NCBI RefSeq assembly: GCF_000720485.1
Contig: NZ_JOAX01000039.1
Location: 1 to 64,000 of the forward strand
Length of the DNA stretch: 64,000 nt
Source of the DNA: Streptomyces ochraceiscleroticus
GTDB taxonomy: Bacteria > Actinomycetota > Actinomycetes > Streptomycetales > Streptomycetaceae
Direction: 5' to 3'
Below the pieces are notes generated by a model that had not been told where the DNA came from, did not search any database, and saw only the letters and a program-made list of their open reading frames with translations. A program made the translations under genes and the position numbers. The first letter of the stretch is position 1. The number at the start of each line of letters is the position of its first letter. Positions 26,510 through 35,279 of this stretch are shown here, one piece after another.

Positions 26510-29272
26510 ATGGCGGGACATCGTCGGATTCGTCACCCTTTGCGGGCAGTGTCGCGCTCCCTGCTGAATCCGCGCAGCCTCGCAGGACAGGTCTTCGTCC
26601 TCCAAGTGGTCATCGTGGTGCTGCTGGTGGTGGCCGCGGTCTCGGCCCTGGCCCTCCAGGCCAAACGGGACAGCAACGAGGCGGCGGAGCGCCGCTCGCT
26701 GTCCGTGGCCGAGACCTTCGCGGCCTCCGCCGGCGTCGCCAGGGCGATGGACGGCCCGCACCCCACGGCGGATCTGCAGCCGCGCGCCGAAGCGGTGCGC
26801 AAACGGGCCGACGTGGACTACATCGTCGTCTTCGGACTGGACGGCATCCGGGTGACCCACCCCGACCGGAAGCTGATCGGTAAACACGTGGTCGGTGCCT
26901 TCGGCGCGGCCCTGGCGGCCGCCCGCAAGGGACAGCCGTACACGGAGGTCATTCCCGGCGGCCCCCTGGGGGACGCCGTGGACAGCACCGCCCCCATCAC
27001 CCGCGCCGACGGCTCCCTCGCCGGCATGGTCTCGGCCGGCATCACCCTGGAGCGCGCGGAGAACACCGTGGACCGCCAGATGCCGGTGCTGCTCGGCGCC
27101 GCCGGGCTGGGCCTGGCGCTGGCCGCCGGCAGTACGGCCCTGGTGACCCGGCGGCTCCGCCGCCAGACGCACGGCCTGGGCCAGGCCGAGATGACCCGGA
27201 TGTACGAGCACCACGACGCGGTCCTGCACGCCGTGCGGGAAGGCGTGGTGATCCTCGGCGGCGACGGGCGGCTGCTGCTGGTCAACGACGAGGCGCGGCG
27301 CCTGCTGGAGCTGCCCGACGGCCTCGACGGGCGGGCCGTCGACGAGCTCGGACTGCCGGACCGGCTGGTGGAGCTGATGCGCTCCGGGCGCTCCGCCACC
27401 GACGAGGTGCACCACGTGGGCCAGCGGCTGCTGGCCGTCAATGTACGGTCGACCGCGCGCGGGGGCGGACCGCGCGGCAGCGTCACGACGCTCCGCGACA
27501 CCACCGAGCTCGCCGCCCTGACCGGCCGCGCCGAGGTCGCCGGAGAGCGGCTGAAGCTGCTGTACGAGTCGGGGGTGCGGATCGGTACGACCCTGGACGT
27601 GGTGCGCACGTCGGAGGAGCTGACGGAGGTGGCCGTACCGCGGTTCGCCGACATCGTCACGGTCGACCTGCTGGACGCGGTGACCGAGGGGGACGAGCCC
27701 TCGGTGCACGCCGGGTGGCGGATGCGGCGGACGGCGTCCAAGGGCGGACCGGGCGAGCCCGGCCTGTACCCCCTCGGCGAGCTGATCCACTTTGTGTCGA
27801 CCACCCCACAGGTACGGGCCCTGAACGAAGGCCGGGCGGCCCTCGTGGCGGACCTGACGCGCACGGACGAGTGGTCCGACCAGGACCGGATGCGGGGCGC
27901 GGCGTTGCTGCGGGCCGGCGTGCACTCCCTGGTGACGGTGCCGCTGCGGGCCCGCGGCGTGGTGCTGGGCATGGTCAATTTCTGGCGGTCGGCGGAGTCC
28001 CCGCCGTTCCAGGAGGAGGACCTCTCCTTCGCCGAGGAGGTCAGTGCACGGGCCGCGGTCTGCATCGACAACGCCCGGCGCTACGCGCGTGAGCACGCGA
28101 TGGCCGTGACCCTCCAGCGCAGCCTGCTGCCCCGCGGCCTCCCGGAGCAGGACGCGCTGGACGTGGCCTGGCGGTATCTGCCGGCCCAGGCCGGGGTGGG
28201 CGGCGACTGGTTCGACGTGATCCCGCTGCCGGGCGCGCGGGTGGCGCTGGTGGTGGGCGACGTGGTGGGGCACGGGCTGCACGCCGCGGCGACGATGGGG
28301 CGGCTGCGGACCGCGGTGCACAACTTCTCCTCGCTGGACCTTCCGGTGGACGAACTGCTCGGCCATCTGGACGAGCTGGTCACCCGCATCGACAGCGAGG
28401 AGGACAGCGAAGGTACCCGCGGCTGGGAGGGCGTGACGGGCGCGACTTGCCTGTATGCGATCTACGACTCGGTGAGCGGGGTATGCACGGTGGCCACGGC
28501 GGGCCACCCCGGCCCCGCCCTCATGGGCCCGGACGGCACGGTCACCTACCCGGACGTGGCACCCTCCCCGCCGCTGGGGCTGGGCGGCCACCCCTTCGAG
28601 ACCACCGAACTGCGGCTGACCGAGGGCTCGTCCCTGGTGCTGTTCACGGACGGCCTGGTCGAGGACCGCGAACGCGACATCGACATCGGCCTGGACATGC
28701 TGGCCGGGGCGCTGGAGGGCGCCGCGGGCCGCAGCCCGGAGGAGATGTGCCAGGCCGCCGTCGACGCGATGGTGCCCGAGCGCCCCTCCGACGACATCGC
28801 GCTGGTCGTCGCCCGCACCCGGCTGCTCGCGCCGACGAAGGTGGCGGACTGGGAGGTGGCCCCGGACCCGGCGGAGGTGGGCCGGCTGCGCGCCGAGTGC
28901 GGGGCACAGCTCGCGGAGTGGGGCCTGTCGGACATCGGGTTCAGCACGGAGCTGATCCTCAGCGAGCTGATCACGAACGCGATCCGGTACGGCACGCCGC
29001 CGGTCCGGCTGCGGCTGCTCCGCGACCGCTGCCTGATCTGCGAGGTGGCGGACAGCAGCAGCACGGCCCCGCACCTGCGCCGGGCGACGAGCACGGACGA
29101 GGGCGGCCGCGGACTGTTCCTCGTCGCCCACCTGTCGCAGCGGTGGGGCACCCGGTACACCCCCGGCGGCAAGGTCATCTGGACCGAACAGCAGCTCTCG
29201 GGGGCCAGCGCGGCGGCCATCGAGACGCCGGCCGATGTGCTCCTGGACCAGTTCGACGACAGCGGGTTCTGA
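26510..29272 (+). CDS. Membrane sensor with PAS, GAF, SpoIIE-type PP2C phosphatase and HATPase domains
   Basis: About 920 residues. Order: a first membrane helix (about 28-50), an extracytoplasmic CitA/DcuS-like sensor (about 55-185, with IVVFGLDGIRVTHP), a second helix (193-215), PAS (about 230-335), GAF (350-525), a PP2C SpoIIE phosphatase (VGGDWFDVIPL, VGDVVGHGLHAA, LFTDGLVEDRE, PSDDIALVVA) and an anti-sigma-type ATPase (ELITNAIRYG, EGGRGLFLV). It should sense an external ligand and switch an anti-sigma/anti-anti-sigma pathway by dephosphorylation. The start is uncertain: ATG 26510 and TTG 26504 are in frame, while the best ribosome binding site (26479-26489) sits rather far upstream. It follows the transporter operon by about 50 bases. 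Confidence 0.9.
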   Translation: MAGHRRIRHPLRAVSRSLLNPRSLAGQVFVLQVVIVVLLVVAAVSALALQAKRDSNEAAERRSLSVAETFAASAGVARAMDGPHPTADLQPRAEAVRKRADVDYIVVFGLDGIRVTHPDRKLIGKHVVGAFGAALAAARKGQPYTEVIPGGPLGDAVDSTAPITRADGSLAGMVSAGITLERAENTVDRQMPVLLGAAGLGLALAAGSTALVTRRLRRQTHGLGQAEMTRMYEHHDAVLHAVREGVVILGGDGRLLLVNDEARRLLELPDGLDGRAVDELGLPDRLVELMRSGRSATDEVHHVGQRLLAVNVRSTARGGGPRGSVTTLRDTTELAALTGRAEVAGERLKLLYESGVRIGTTLDVVRTSEELTEVAVPRFADIVTVDLLDAVTEGDEPSVHAGWRMRRTASKGGPGEPGLYPLGELIHFVSTTPQVRALNEGRAALVADLTRTDEWSDQDRMRGAALLRAGVHSLVTVPLRARGVVLGMVNFWRSAESPPFQEEDLSFAEEVSARAAVCIDNARRYAREHAMAVTLQRSLLPRGLPEQDALDVAWRYLPAQAGVGGDWFDVIPLPGARVALVVGDVVGHGLHAAATMGRLRTAVHNFSSLDLPVDELLGHLDELVTRIDSEEDSEGTRGWEGVTGATCLYAIYDSVSGVCTVATAGHPGPALMGPDGTVTYPDVAPSPPLGLGGHPFETTELRLTEGSSLVLFTDGLVEDRERDIDIGLDMLAGALEGAAGRSPEEMCQAAVDAMVPERPSDDIALVVARTRLLAPTKVADWEVAPDPAEVGRLRAECGAQLAEWGLSDIGFSTELILSELITNAIRYGTPPVRLRLLRDRCLICEVADSSSTAPHLRRATSTDEGGRGLFLVAHLSQRWGTRYTPGGKVIWTEQQLSGASAAAIETPADVLLDQFDDSGF

Positions 29273-29292
29273 CCCGGCCGGTGCGCGCGCTC

Positions 29293-30153
29293 TCAGAGGT
29301 GCAGCCGGTCGCCGCCCGCCAGGATCGCGGCCGCCAGCGCCTCGGCCGGGCGGCTCGCCGGGGCGTCCGGGCGGCCGTGCACCAGGACGAAGTCGACGCC
29401 GCCGAGGTCCGGCAGGCCCGCCCGGGCCCCCACCCGGACCAGCCCCGGCGGGATCATGCCGAGCGAGTGCGCCATCACGCCGAGCCCCGCGCGGGTCGCC
29501 GCGATCAGTCCGTTGAGGCTGCCGCTCGTACAGGCGATCCGCCACTCGCGGCCCTGCTCCTCCAGCGCCTGCAGCGCGCGGGCCCGGGTCAGCGCCGGCT
29601 GCGGGAAGAGCACCAGCGGTACGGGCCGCTGCGGGTCCAGCCGCAGCCGCTCGCTGCCGATCCACACCAGCTTGTCCCGCCAGATCAGCCGCCCCCGCCC
29701 GTCCTCCGGGCGCCGCTTGGCCAGTACGAGGTCCAGCCGCCCGGCCGCCAGCCGCTCGTGCAGCGTCCCCGACAGCTCGACCGTCAGTTCCAGGTCGACC
29801 TCCGGATGGTCCCGGCGGAACCCCTCCAGCACCTCCGGCAGCCGGGTCAGTACGAAGTCCTCGGACGCGCCGAACCGCAGCCGGCCGCGTAGCCGCGTCC
29901 CCGCGAAGAAGTCCGTGGCCCGCTCGTTGGCCTCCAGGATCGTGCGCGCGAAGCCGAGCATCGCCTCGCCGTCCTCGGTCAGCTCCACCCCGTGGGTGTC
30001 CCGCGCGAACAGCCGGCGCCCGGCCGCCGCCTCCAGCTTCCGCACGTGCTGGCTGACGGTCGACTGCTGCACACCGAGGCGTTGCGCGGCCTGCGTGAAG
30101 CTCAGGGTCTGCGCCACGGCCAGGAAGGTCCGTAGCTGTACGGGATCGAACAC
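29293..30153 (-). CDS. LysR family transcriptional regulator
   Basis: About 286 residues with the N-terminal winged helix (FTQAAQRLGVQQSTVSQHVRKLE) and a LysR substrate-binding domain (RGRLRFGASEDFVL). The GTG at 30153 gives the usual short lead (FDPVQLRTF); an ATG at 30177 is the alternative. It is divergent from the SBF-type transporter at 30377, which is its likely target, and the intergenic region holds an array of 14-base repeats. Confidence 0.87.
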   Translation of the reverse strand: MFDPVQLRTFLAVAQTLSFTQAAQRLGVQQSTVSQHVRKLEAAAGRRLFARDTHGVELTEDGEAMLGFARTILEANERATDFFAGTRLRGRLRFGASEDFVLTRLPEVLEGFRRDHPEVDLELTVELSGTLHERLAAGRLDLVLAKRRPEDGRGRLIWRDKLVWIGSERLRLDPQRPVPLVLFPQPALTRARALQALEEQGREWRIACTSGSLNGLIAATRAGLGVMAHSLGMIPPGLVRVGARAGLPDLGGVDFVLVHGRPDAPASRPAEALAAAILAGGDRLHL

Positions 30154-30266
30154 GGCCCCGAGCCTACTCCCGCCCATCACGTTCCGGCATGACAGTGACT
30201 ACGGTAAGAGGGCTTCCCGATTGCCGCGATCAGGCGCACCCTGGAGAGGGCACCGTCCATGCCCCG

Positions 30267-30345
30267 GGGCATACGGCACACCGCATACGACAGACCGCAT
30301 ACGGGACACCGGATGCGGGACACCGCATCGGGATGACCGCATACC
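30267..30345. repeat. Imperfect tandem repeat, period 14, about 5.6 copies
   Basis: Units begin at 30267, 30281, 30295, 30309, 30323 and 30337 (last partial). Consensus CCGCATACGGGACA. They fill most of the leader of the transporter gene and lie between it and the divergent LysR gene. No gene is seen in this 223-base gap. Confidence 0.85.
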
Positions 30346-30376
30346 CCAGCCCGAGCCACCGACCGATAGAGAGACC

Positions 30377-31444
30377 ATGCGCCGCCCTCAGTTGAAGATC
30401 CCCTCCTGGCTCCCCGTGGACGGATACATCCTGGCGCTCATCGGCACGGTCGTGCTGGCGGCGCTGCTGCCCGCCAGAGGCGCCGCCGCCACCGGCGCGG
30501 AGGGCGCCTCGACCGGCGCCGTCGCCCTGCTCTTCTTCCTCTACGGCGCCCGGCTCTCCACCCGCGAGGCGATGGACGGCCTGCGCCACTGGCGCCTGCA
30601 CCTCACCGTCCTCGCGTTCACCTTCGCCGTCTTCCCCCTGCTGGGCCTGGCGGCGCGCGGCCTCGTGCCGTACGTGCTGACGCCCCAGCTCTACACCGGC
30701 CTGCTCTTCCTGTGCCTGGTGCCCTCCACGATCCAGTCCTCGATCGCCTTCACCTCCATCGCGCGCGGCAACGTCGCGGCGGCGATCTGCGCGGGCTCCT
30801 TCTCCAGCCTGGTCGGCATCGTCATCACGCCGCTGCTGGCGGCCCTGCTGCTGGGCGGCGACGGCGGCGGATTCTCCGTCGACTCGCTGCTCTCGATCGT
30901 CTTCCAGCTGCTGGTGCCCTTCGTCGCCGGACAGCTGCTGCGCCGCTGGATCTCGGGCTTCCTCACCCGGTACAAGAAGGTGCTCGGCTACGTCGACCGC
31001 GGCTCGATCCTGCTCGTCGTCTACAGCGCGTTCAGCACCGGCATGGTCCAGGGCATCTGGGGCCGGGTCTCCTTCTGGCGGCTGGCGGAGCTGGTGGCCG
31101 TCGAGGCCGTGCTGCTGGCCGTGATGCTGACGCTGACCACATACGGCTCACGGAAGCTGGGCTTCCCGCGCGCCGACCGCGTCGCGATCACCTTCGCGGG
31201 CTCGAAGAAGAGCCTGGCGGCCGGGCTGCCGATGGCCAGCGTGCTGTTCGGCGCGCAGGCCAGCCTCGCGGTGCTGCCCCTGATGCTCTTCCACCAGATG
31301 CAGCTCATGGTCTGCGCGGTGCTCGCCAAGCGGTACGCACGCCGGGCGGAGGCAGCCGAGACCGTGACGGCCGCCGACGGGGACGCGCAGGCCGGGTCGT
31401 CCGGTGCCGTGTCGGCCGCCGACCCGGTGGCGGCGCGCCGCTAG
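30377..31444 (+). CDS. Bile acid:sodium symporter-like transporter (SBF_like family)
   Basis: This 355-residue protein has about ten hydrophobic segments and the motifs LCLVPSTIQSSIAFTSIARGN and ITFAGSKKSLAAGLPMASVLF typical of the SBF-like (PF13593 type) branch of the BASS family. Members move organic acids or related solutes with Na+. The last 30 residues are a hydrophilic Ala/Asp-rich tail. The ATG at 30377 follows GAGAGA. Divergent from a LysR regulator. Substrate unknown. Confidence 0.88.
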   Translation: MRRPQLKIPSWLPVDGYILALIGTVVLAALLPARGAAATGAEGASTGAVALLFFLYGARLSTREAMDGLRHWRLHLTVLAFTFAVFPLLGLAARGLVPYVLTPQLYTGLLFLCLVPSTIQSSIAFTSIARGNVAAAICAGSFSSLVGIVITPLLAALLLGGDGGGFSVDSLLSIVFQLLVPFVAGQLLRRWISGFLTRYKKVLGYVDRGSILLVVYSAFSTGMVQGIWGRVSFWRLAELVAVEAVLLAVMLTLTTYGSRKLGFPRADRVAITFAGSKKSLAAGLPMASVLFGAQASLAVLPLMLFHQMQLMVCAVLAKRYARRAEAAETVTAADGDAQAGSSGAVSAADPVAARR

Positions 31445-31453
31445 GGTGCCCGC

Positions 31454-32023
31454 ATGACGGGCCATCACGTCCTCACCTGGGACGTCACCGCGAGCAAGGG
31501 CATCGAGACCGCCTGGGTCGACCTCGGCGAGCGGACGCTGTCCGCACACGGCCGGGCGGTGGGCACCGTACCGGAGGCGTACTGGATCACGTACGAGCTG
31601 GAGACCGGCGAGGACTTCGTGACGCGGCGGCTGCGGGTACGCGCCGAGAGCGCGGCCGGCAGCCGCGAGCTGGACCTGCGCCGCGACGACGAGGGCCGGT
31701 GGACCGCGGGCGGCGAGCCGCTGGCGGGGTTGGAGGAGGCGCTCGACTGCGACCTCGGACTGTGCCCGCTCACCAACACCATGCCGCTGCTGCGCCACGG
31801 CCTGCACCGCTCGCCGGGAGAACGCGAGTACGTGATGGCGTGGGTGTCGGTCCCGGAGCTGGCCGTACAGCCCTCCCGGCAGCGGTACGAGCATCTCGCC
31901 CGTACGGAGGAAGGCGCCCGGGTGCGGTACACCTCGGGCACCTTCCAGCGCGACCTGGAGTGCGACGGGGACGGCTTGATCGTCAACTATCCGGACCTGG
32001 CGTACCGCACCCAGACCCGCTGA
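31454..32023 (+). CDS. Putative glycolipid-binding family protein
   Basis: This 189-residue protein matches the glycolipid-binding family (PF06475 type) in length and motifs: WDVTASKGIETAWVDL, PEAYWITYELE, DLGLCPLTNTMPLLRHGL and YTSGTFQRDLECDGDGLIVNYPDL at its end. It has no signal peptide. Function is poorly defined for the family. It begins ten bases after the transporter stop, so it is probably cotranscribed, though a specific link is not evident. Confidence 0.85.
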   Translation: MTGHHVLTWDVTASKGIETAWVDLGERTLSAHGRAVGTVPEAYWITYELETGEDFVTRRLRVRAESAAGSRELDLRRDDEGRWTAGGEPLAGLEEALDCDLGLCPLTNTMPLLRHGLHRSPGEREYVMAWVSVPELAVQPSRQRYEHLARTEEGARVRYTSGTFQRDLECDGDGLIVNYPDLAYRTQTR

Positions 32024-32049
32024 CCGGCCGTCCCCGCCCCACCTCCTTC

Positions 32050-33978
32050 TCAGTCCCCGCGCACCTGGTCCAGCGGCAGCCGGAGCACGGCCGGCGCCGC
32101 GGCCGGTGCGTTGTGCTCCCGTACCGCGGCCAGCTCACGGTCGCTCAGGGCGCGCCCGTAGACGCGTACCTCGTCCAGCGCTCCCGTGAAGTACGCCCGC
32201 GCGTCCGGCTTCTGGCCGAGGTGCACCCCGAACGTGTCGTTCCGGCTGACCGAGCCGGGCACGTCCGCCACCGAGGCGGTGTGCATACCGTCCACAGTGA
32301 GCGACAGACGGTCGTCCGACCGGCGCAGCGCGAGGTGGTGCCAGCGCCCGTCGTTGGCCGCGCCGGCCACGGCGGCCTGCGCGGACTTCGCGGGCCCGGC
32401 ACCCACGAGCGCCGTGATGTCCGCCGTGAGCCGGTCCTTCGCGGGATCGGCGCGCAGCGCCACCTGCGGCGCCCTGCTGCCCACGCCGCCCATCCACAGC
32501 AACGGCTGCTCGCCGCTCTTCGCCTCGTACCGGAACCAGAGGCTGCACGTGAAGTCGCGGTCGCCCAGCGGCAGCGACGAGCGGAACGGCAGCCGCACGG
32601 CGTCGTCCTTGCCGTCCAGCGCCAGTGCCCGCCCGAAGCGGCCGTCGGCCGTACGGGCGCCGCCCAGCACGGCGGCCGGCCGGGCACCGGCCCCGCCGTC
32701 CGGCGTCGTCGGGTCCGGCCCGCGACGCGGCCCGAGCCAGTCCTCGGTGAACCGCGCGAAGCGGATCTCGTCCCGCGCGTCCACCGCGCCGCCCTCGTAG
32801 AGCAGCCCGGCCTCGCCCGGCGAGATGTTCGCCATGTCCGAGTAACCGGACCAGTCGGTGGTGATCACCGCACCTCTCTCCGCGCCCTCCCACGTGCGGC
32901 CCTCGTCGTAGGAGGAGCGGATCGTCATGGTGCGCCGCCGGTCGGGATCGGCGGGCGCGGCGAACAGCAGCCTGCTGTAGCCGTCGGCGGCCCGCGACCG
33001 CAGCCGCAGCACCGAACCCTGGACCATGGGCGAGTACAGGTCAGGGATGGCCCGGAACGGCTCGGCGAAGGACTGGCCGCCGTCCCGGCTGACCGCCGCC
33101 GTGCGGTGCCCCAGGTCCGTACCGTCCTGCTCCCGTCCGTTGACGTAGATCCCACCGTCCGCGCGCTCCACGAGCGTCATCTCGGACGGCTTCTGACGGA
33201 ACGTTCCGTCCGGTGCGGTCGGCCAGGTGTCGACCGCGCCGGTGCGCCAGGTGGTGCCGCCGTCGTCGCTGTGCATCAGGGCGGCGTGGTTGGCCGTTAT
33301 CCGGCCGCCCCCGTAGCTCTCGGCGTTGACGGCGTAGACCAGGCGTCCGGCGTGCCGCCCGTGCGTGAGCTGGATGCCGTGCACGGGCCCGGTCGCGTAC
33401 CAGGAGTTCCACGACGGCGGCCGGAGCGCGGAAGTCATGTCCCGCGGCTTGGACCAGGTGCGGCCGTCGTCGTCGCTGTACTGCAGGTGCGGCGTGCGGT
33501 CGCACGGTATATCGCAGTTGCGGCCGTCGGTGCGGCCCTTGTTGTACGTCTCGGCGAGGACCACGCGGCCGGTGCGGCGGTCGACGACCGGCGCCGGATT
33601 GCCGTGCGTGTCGCCGCCGCCCTCGTTGACGACCTGGAGCGGGCCCCAGGTACGGCCACCGTCGGTGGACCGTTTCAGCACGAGGTCTATGTCGCCGGCG
33701 TCCCCGCAGTCGTTCACCCGGCCCTCGGCGAAGGCGAGGAGGGTGCCGCGCGGGGTCGTGACAATCGCGGGGATACGGAAGCAGGCGTAGCCCTTTTCCT
33801 GGGCGGCCTTGAAGAGCACCTGCTGGGTGAGGCCGGCCGGAGCCGCCTCGGTGGGGGGTTGGGCGTGTGCGGGAGTCGGGGGGAGGAAGGCGAGCGCCGC
33901 CGTGGCCAGCGTGGCCCACCAACGGCGTCGCCCGCGTCTCGGGCCGGGACTGCGGTGTTCGCTCGGATCTGACGTCAT
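32050..33978 (-). CDS. Secreted exo-alpha-sialidase with C-terminal LamG-like domain
   Basis: This 642-residue protein has an N-terminal signal peptide with an arginine-rich stretch (RRGRRRWWAT, cleavage near PAHAQ at about residue 40), the sialidase FRIP motif (YACFRIPAIV) and five Asp-box copies (STDGGRTW, SDDDGRTW, SDDGGTTW, SRDGGQSF, SYDEGRTW) that mark a six-bladed propeller. The C-terminal 200 residues form a concanavalin-like jelly-roll (SLWFRYEAK, DEVRVYGRALSDREL). It should release sialic acid from glycoconjugates outside the cell. The ATG at 33978 is preceded by GGGCAGG. A direct repeat lies about 100 bases upstream. Confidence 0.92.
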   Translation of the reverse strand: MTSDPSEHRSPGPRRGRRRWWATLATAALAFLPPTPAHAQPPTEAAPAGLTQQVLFKAAQEKGYACFRIPAIVTTPRGTLLAFAEGRVNDCGDAGDIDLVLKRSTDGGRTWGPLQVVNEGGGDTHGNPAPVVDRRTGRVVLAETYNKGRTDGRNCDIPCDRTPHLQYSDDDGRTWSKPRDMTSALRPPSWNSWYATGPVHGIQLTHGRHAGRLVYAVNAESYGGGRITANHAALMHSDDGGTTWRTGAVDTWPTAPDGTFRQKPSEMTLVERADGGIYVNGREQDGTDLGHRTAAVSRDGGQSFAEPFRAIPDLYSPMVQGSVLRLRSRAADGYSRLLFAAPADPDRRRTMTIRSSYDEGRTWEGAERGAVITTDWSGYSDMANISPGEAGLLYEGGAVDARDEIRFARFTEDWLGPRRGPDPTTPDGGAGARPAAVLGGARTADGRFGRALALDGKDDAVRLPFRSSLPLGDRDFTCSLWFRYEAKSGEQPLLWMGGVGSRAPQVALRADPAKDRLTADITALVGAGPAKSAQAAVAGAANDGRWHHLALRRSDDRLSLTVDGMHTASVADVPGSVSRNDTFGVHLGQKPDARAYFTGALDEVRVYGRALSDRELAAVREHNAPAAAPAVLRLPLDQVRGD

Positions 33979-34072
33979 GGTCCGACCTGCCCTTCGAGGC
34001 ATCGGCGAGGCATCGGCGTCGGCCGTGCGGCGGGTCCGGGATGCTTCCCCGGGGCCCGTCGGACGGATCATC

Positions 34073-34101
34073 TGGACATCCCACGTATGGACATCCCACG
34101 T
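34073..34101. repeat. Two 14-base direct repeats in the sialidase promoter region
   Basis: TGGACATCCCACGT occurs at 34073-34086 and 34088-34101, period 15. On the sialidase strand it reads ACGTGGGATGTCCA twice, 95 to 123 bases upstream of the ATG. Candidate regulator site. The rest of 33979-34217 shows no gene. Confidence 0.8.
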
Positions 34102-34217
34102 CCCATGTTCGTGCGGAGGAAGGTACTTGTCCCGCAGGCGCCCCGGCAAGGAGCGCGCGTCACCCGGATTGGCCGGGGGGTCCCTTCCGGCCCCGGCCGG
34201 GGCTCGTACGCGGGGGC

Positions 34218-35168
34218 TCAGGGAATCAGGACGACCTTGCCGAGGTTGGTGCGCGCCTCGATGACCGCGTGCGCGCGGGCCGCCTCCGCGAGCGGGATCT
34301 CGGCGTGCACCGCCGGGCGCAGCCGGCCCTCCCGCGCCAGTGCCCATAGCTCGGCGCCGTGCCGCACGTACAGCTCCGGATGCCGGGCAGCGAAGCGACG
34401 CATCGTCATGCCGGTGATCGTCTTCGCGCCGGCCAGCAGCTCGTACGCCGGTACCGTGCCGCCGCCGGAGTTGAAGAAGATCAGCCGGCCGCCGGGCGCG
34501 CACGCCGCGAGCGCCCGTGGCAGCAGCTCGCCGCCGACCCCGTCCAGGGCGATCTCGGCCGGCTCGCCCCAGGACTCCGCCTCGTACGTCACCACCTCGT
34601 CGGCGCCCAGTCCGCGCAGGAATTCCGCCTTGGCCGGGCCGGCGGCGCCGCTCACGGCAGCGACCACCCGCCGCGCGCCACGGATCTTCGCGAGCTGCAC
34701 CGCGAGATGCCCGGTCGCGCTGGCCGCGCCCGTGACCAGGACGGAAGTGCCCGCCACGGGCTGTGCGGTGTGCAGCGCGGCGAGCGCCACATGGCCGCCG
34801 CGCACCAGCGCCACCGCGTCCACCGCGCTCGCGCCGTCCGGTATCCGGCTCGCCGGCGCGACGGGCACGGTGACCAGTTCGGCGTACGAGCCCGTGAAGG
34901 GCAGTCCGGTGACCCGGTCGCCGACCGTATACGCCGTGACGTCCGGGCCGGTGCCGACGACCTCCCCGGCGACCTCGCCGCCGAGCACGCCGGGCAGTGG
35001 CGGGCCGCCGCCGTTGCCGTCGCCGCGCACCGCGCGCACGGACGGCAGCGTCACCCCGATCGCCTCCGTACGCACCAGCAGTTCACCGGGGCCGGGCGCG
35101 GGCGCCTCGGCCTCCTCCAAGCGCAGTACCTCGGGACCGCCGTACTCGTAGAACCGGATGCGCCGCAC
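34218..35168 (-). CDS. Quinone-oxidoreductase-like zinc-type alcohol dehydrogenase (MDR family)
   Basis: This 316-residue protein has the medium-chain dehydrogenase layout: GroES-like N-terminal half, VLVTGAASATGHLAVQLAK nucleotide-binding motif and LGADEVVTY. The cysteine and histidine zinc ligands of true alcohol dehydrogenases are not evident, so it is nearer to NADPH:quinone reductases. The GTG at 35168 is chosen because GGAGG lies five bases before it. It is divergent from a MarR regulator with two matching palindromes between them, a usual arrangement for an electrophile- or quinone-induced reductase. Confidence 0.87.
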   Translation of the reverse strand: MRRIRFYEYGGPEVLRLEEAEAPAPGPGELLVRTEAIGVTLPSVRAVRGDGNGGGPPLPGVLGGEVAGEVVGTGPDVTAYTVGDRVTGLPFTGSYAELVTVPVAPASRIPDGASAVDAVALVRGGHVALAALHTAQPVAGTSVLVTGAASATGHLAVQLAKIRGARRVVAAVSGAAGPAKAEFLRGLGADEVVTYEAESWGEPAEIALDGVGGELLPRALAACAPGGRLIFFNSGGGTVPAYELLAGAKTITGMTMRRFAARHPELYVRHGAELWALAREGRLRPAVHAEIPLAEAARAHAVIEARTNLGKVVLIP

Positions 35169-35192
35169 GCGTACCTCCAGAAGCCGCCGAAA

Positions 35193-35209
35193 CGTTGGGG
35201 TCCCCAACG
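35193..35209. promoter_or_regulatory. MarR-type operator 1
   Basis: CGTTGGGGTCCCCAACG is a palindrome with eight-base arms around a single central base, 25 bases upstream of the reductase GTG. Confidence 0.7.
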
Positions 35210-35232
35210 GCTGTCGACGGTACCGCAGAATT

Positions 35233-35249
35233 CATTGGCTGCCCCAATG
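35233..35249. promoter_or_regulatory. MarR-type operator 2
   Basis: CATTGGCTGCCCCAATG is a weaker copy of the same 17-base palindrome (outer arms CATTGG/CCAATG), centre 40 bp from the first, 31 bases upstream of the marR ATG. Confidence 0.65.
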
Positions 35250-35279
35250 TTTTTTGCATTCGCTCGATAGGCTGAGGGC

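Noticed and set aside
26494..26883. Short GTG-started frame with a good ribosome binding site overlapping the start of the SpoIIE-type gene
   Set aside because: Its product is low-complexity and ends inside the sensor domain. The overlap most likely reflects the position of the ribosome binding site for the large gene, whose own start is uncertain.
26453..29665. A minus-strand open frame of over 1000 codons opposite the SpoIIE-type sensor gene
   Set aside because: The plus strand encodes clear PAS, GAF, PP2C and ATPase motifs; the antisense product is His/Arg/Gln-rich and motif-free.
30712..33972. A plus-strand open frame of over 1000 codons across the SBF transporter, glycolipid-binding protein and sialidase
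   Set aside because: It crosses three well-defined genes in wrong frames and has no recognisable domain.
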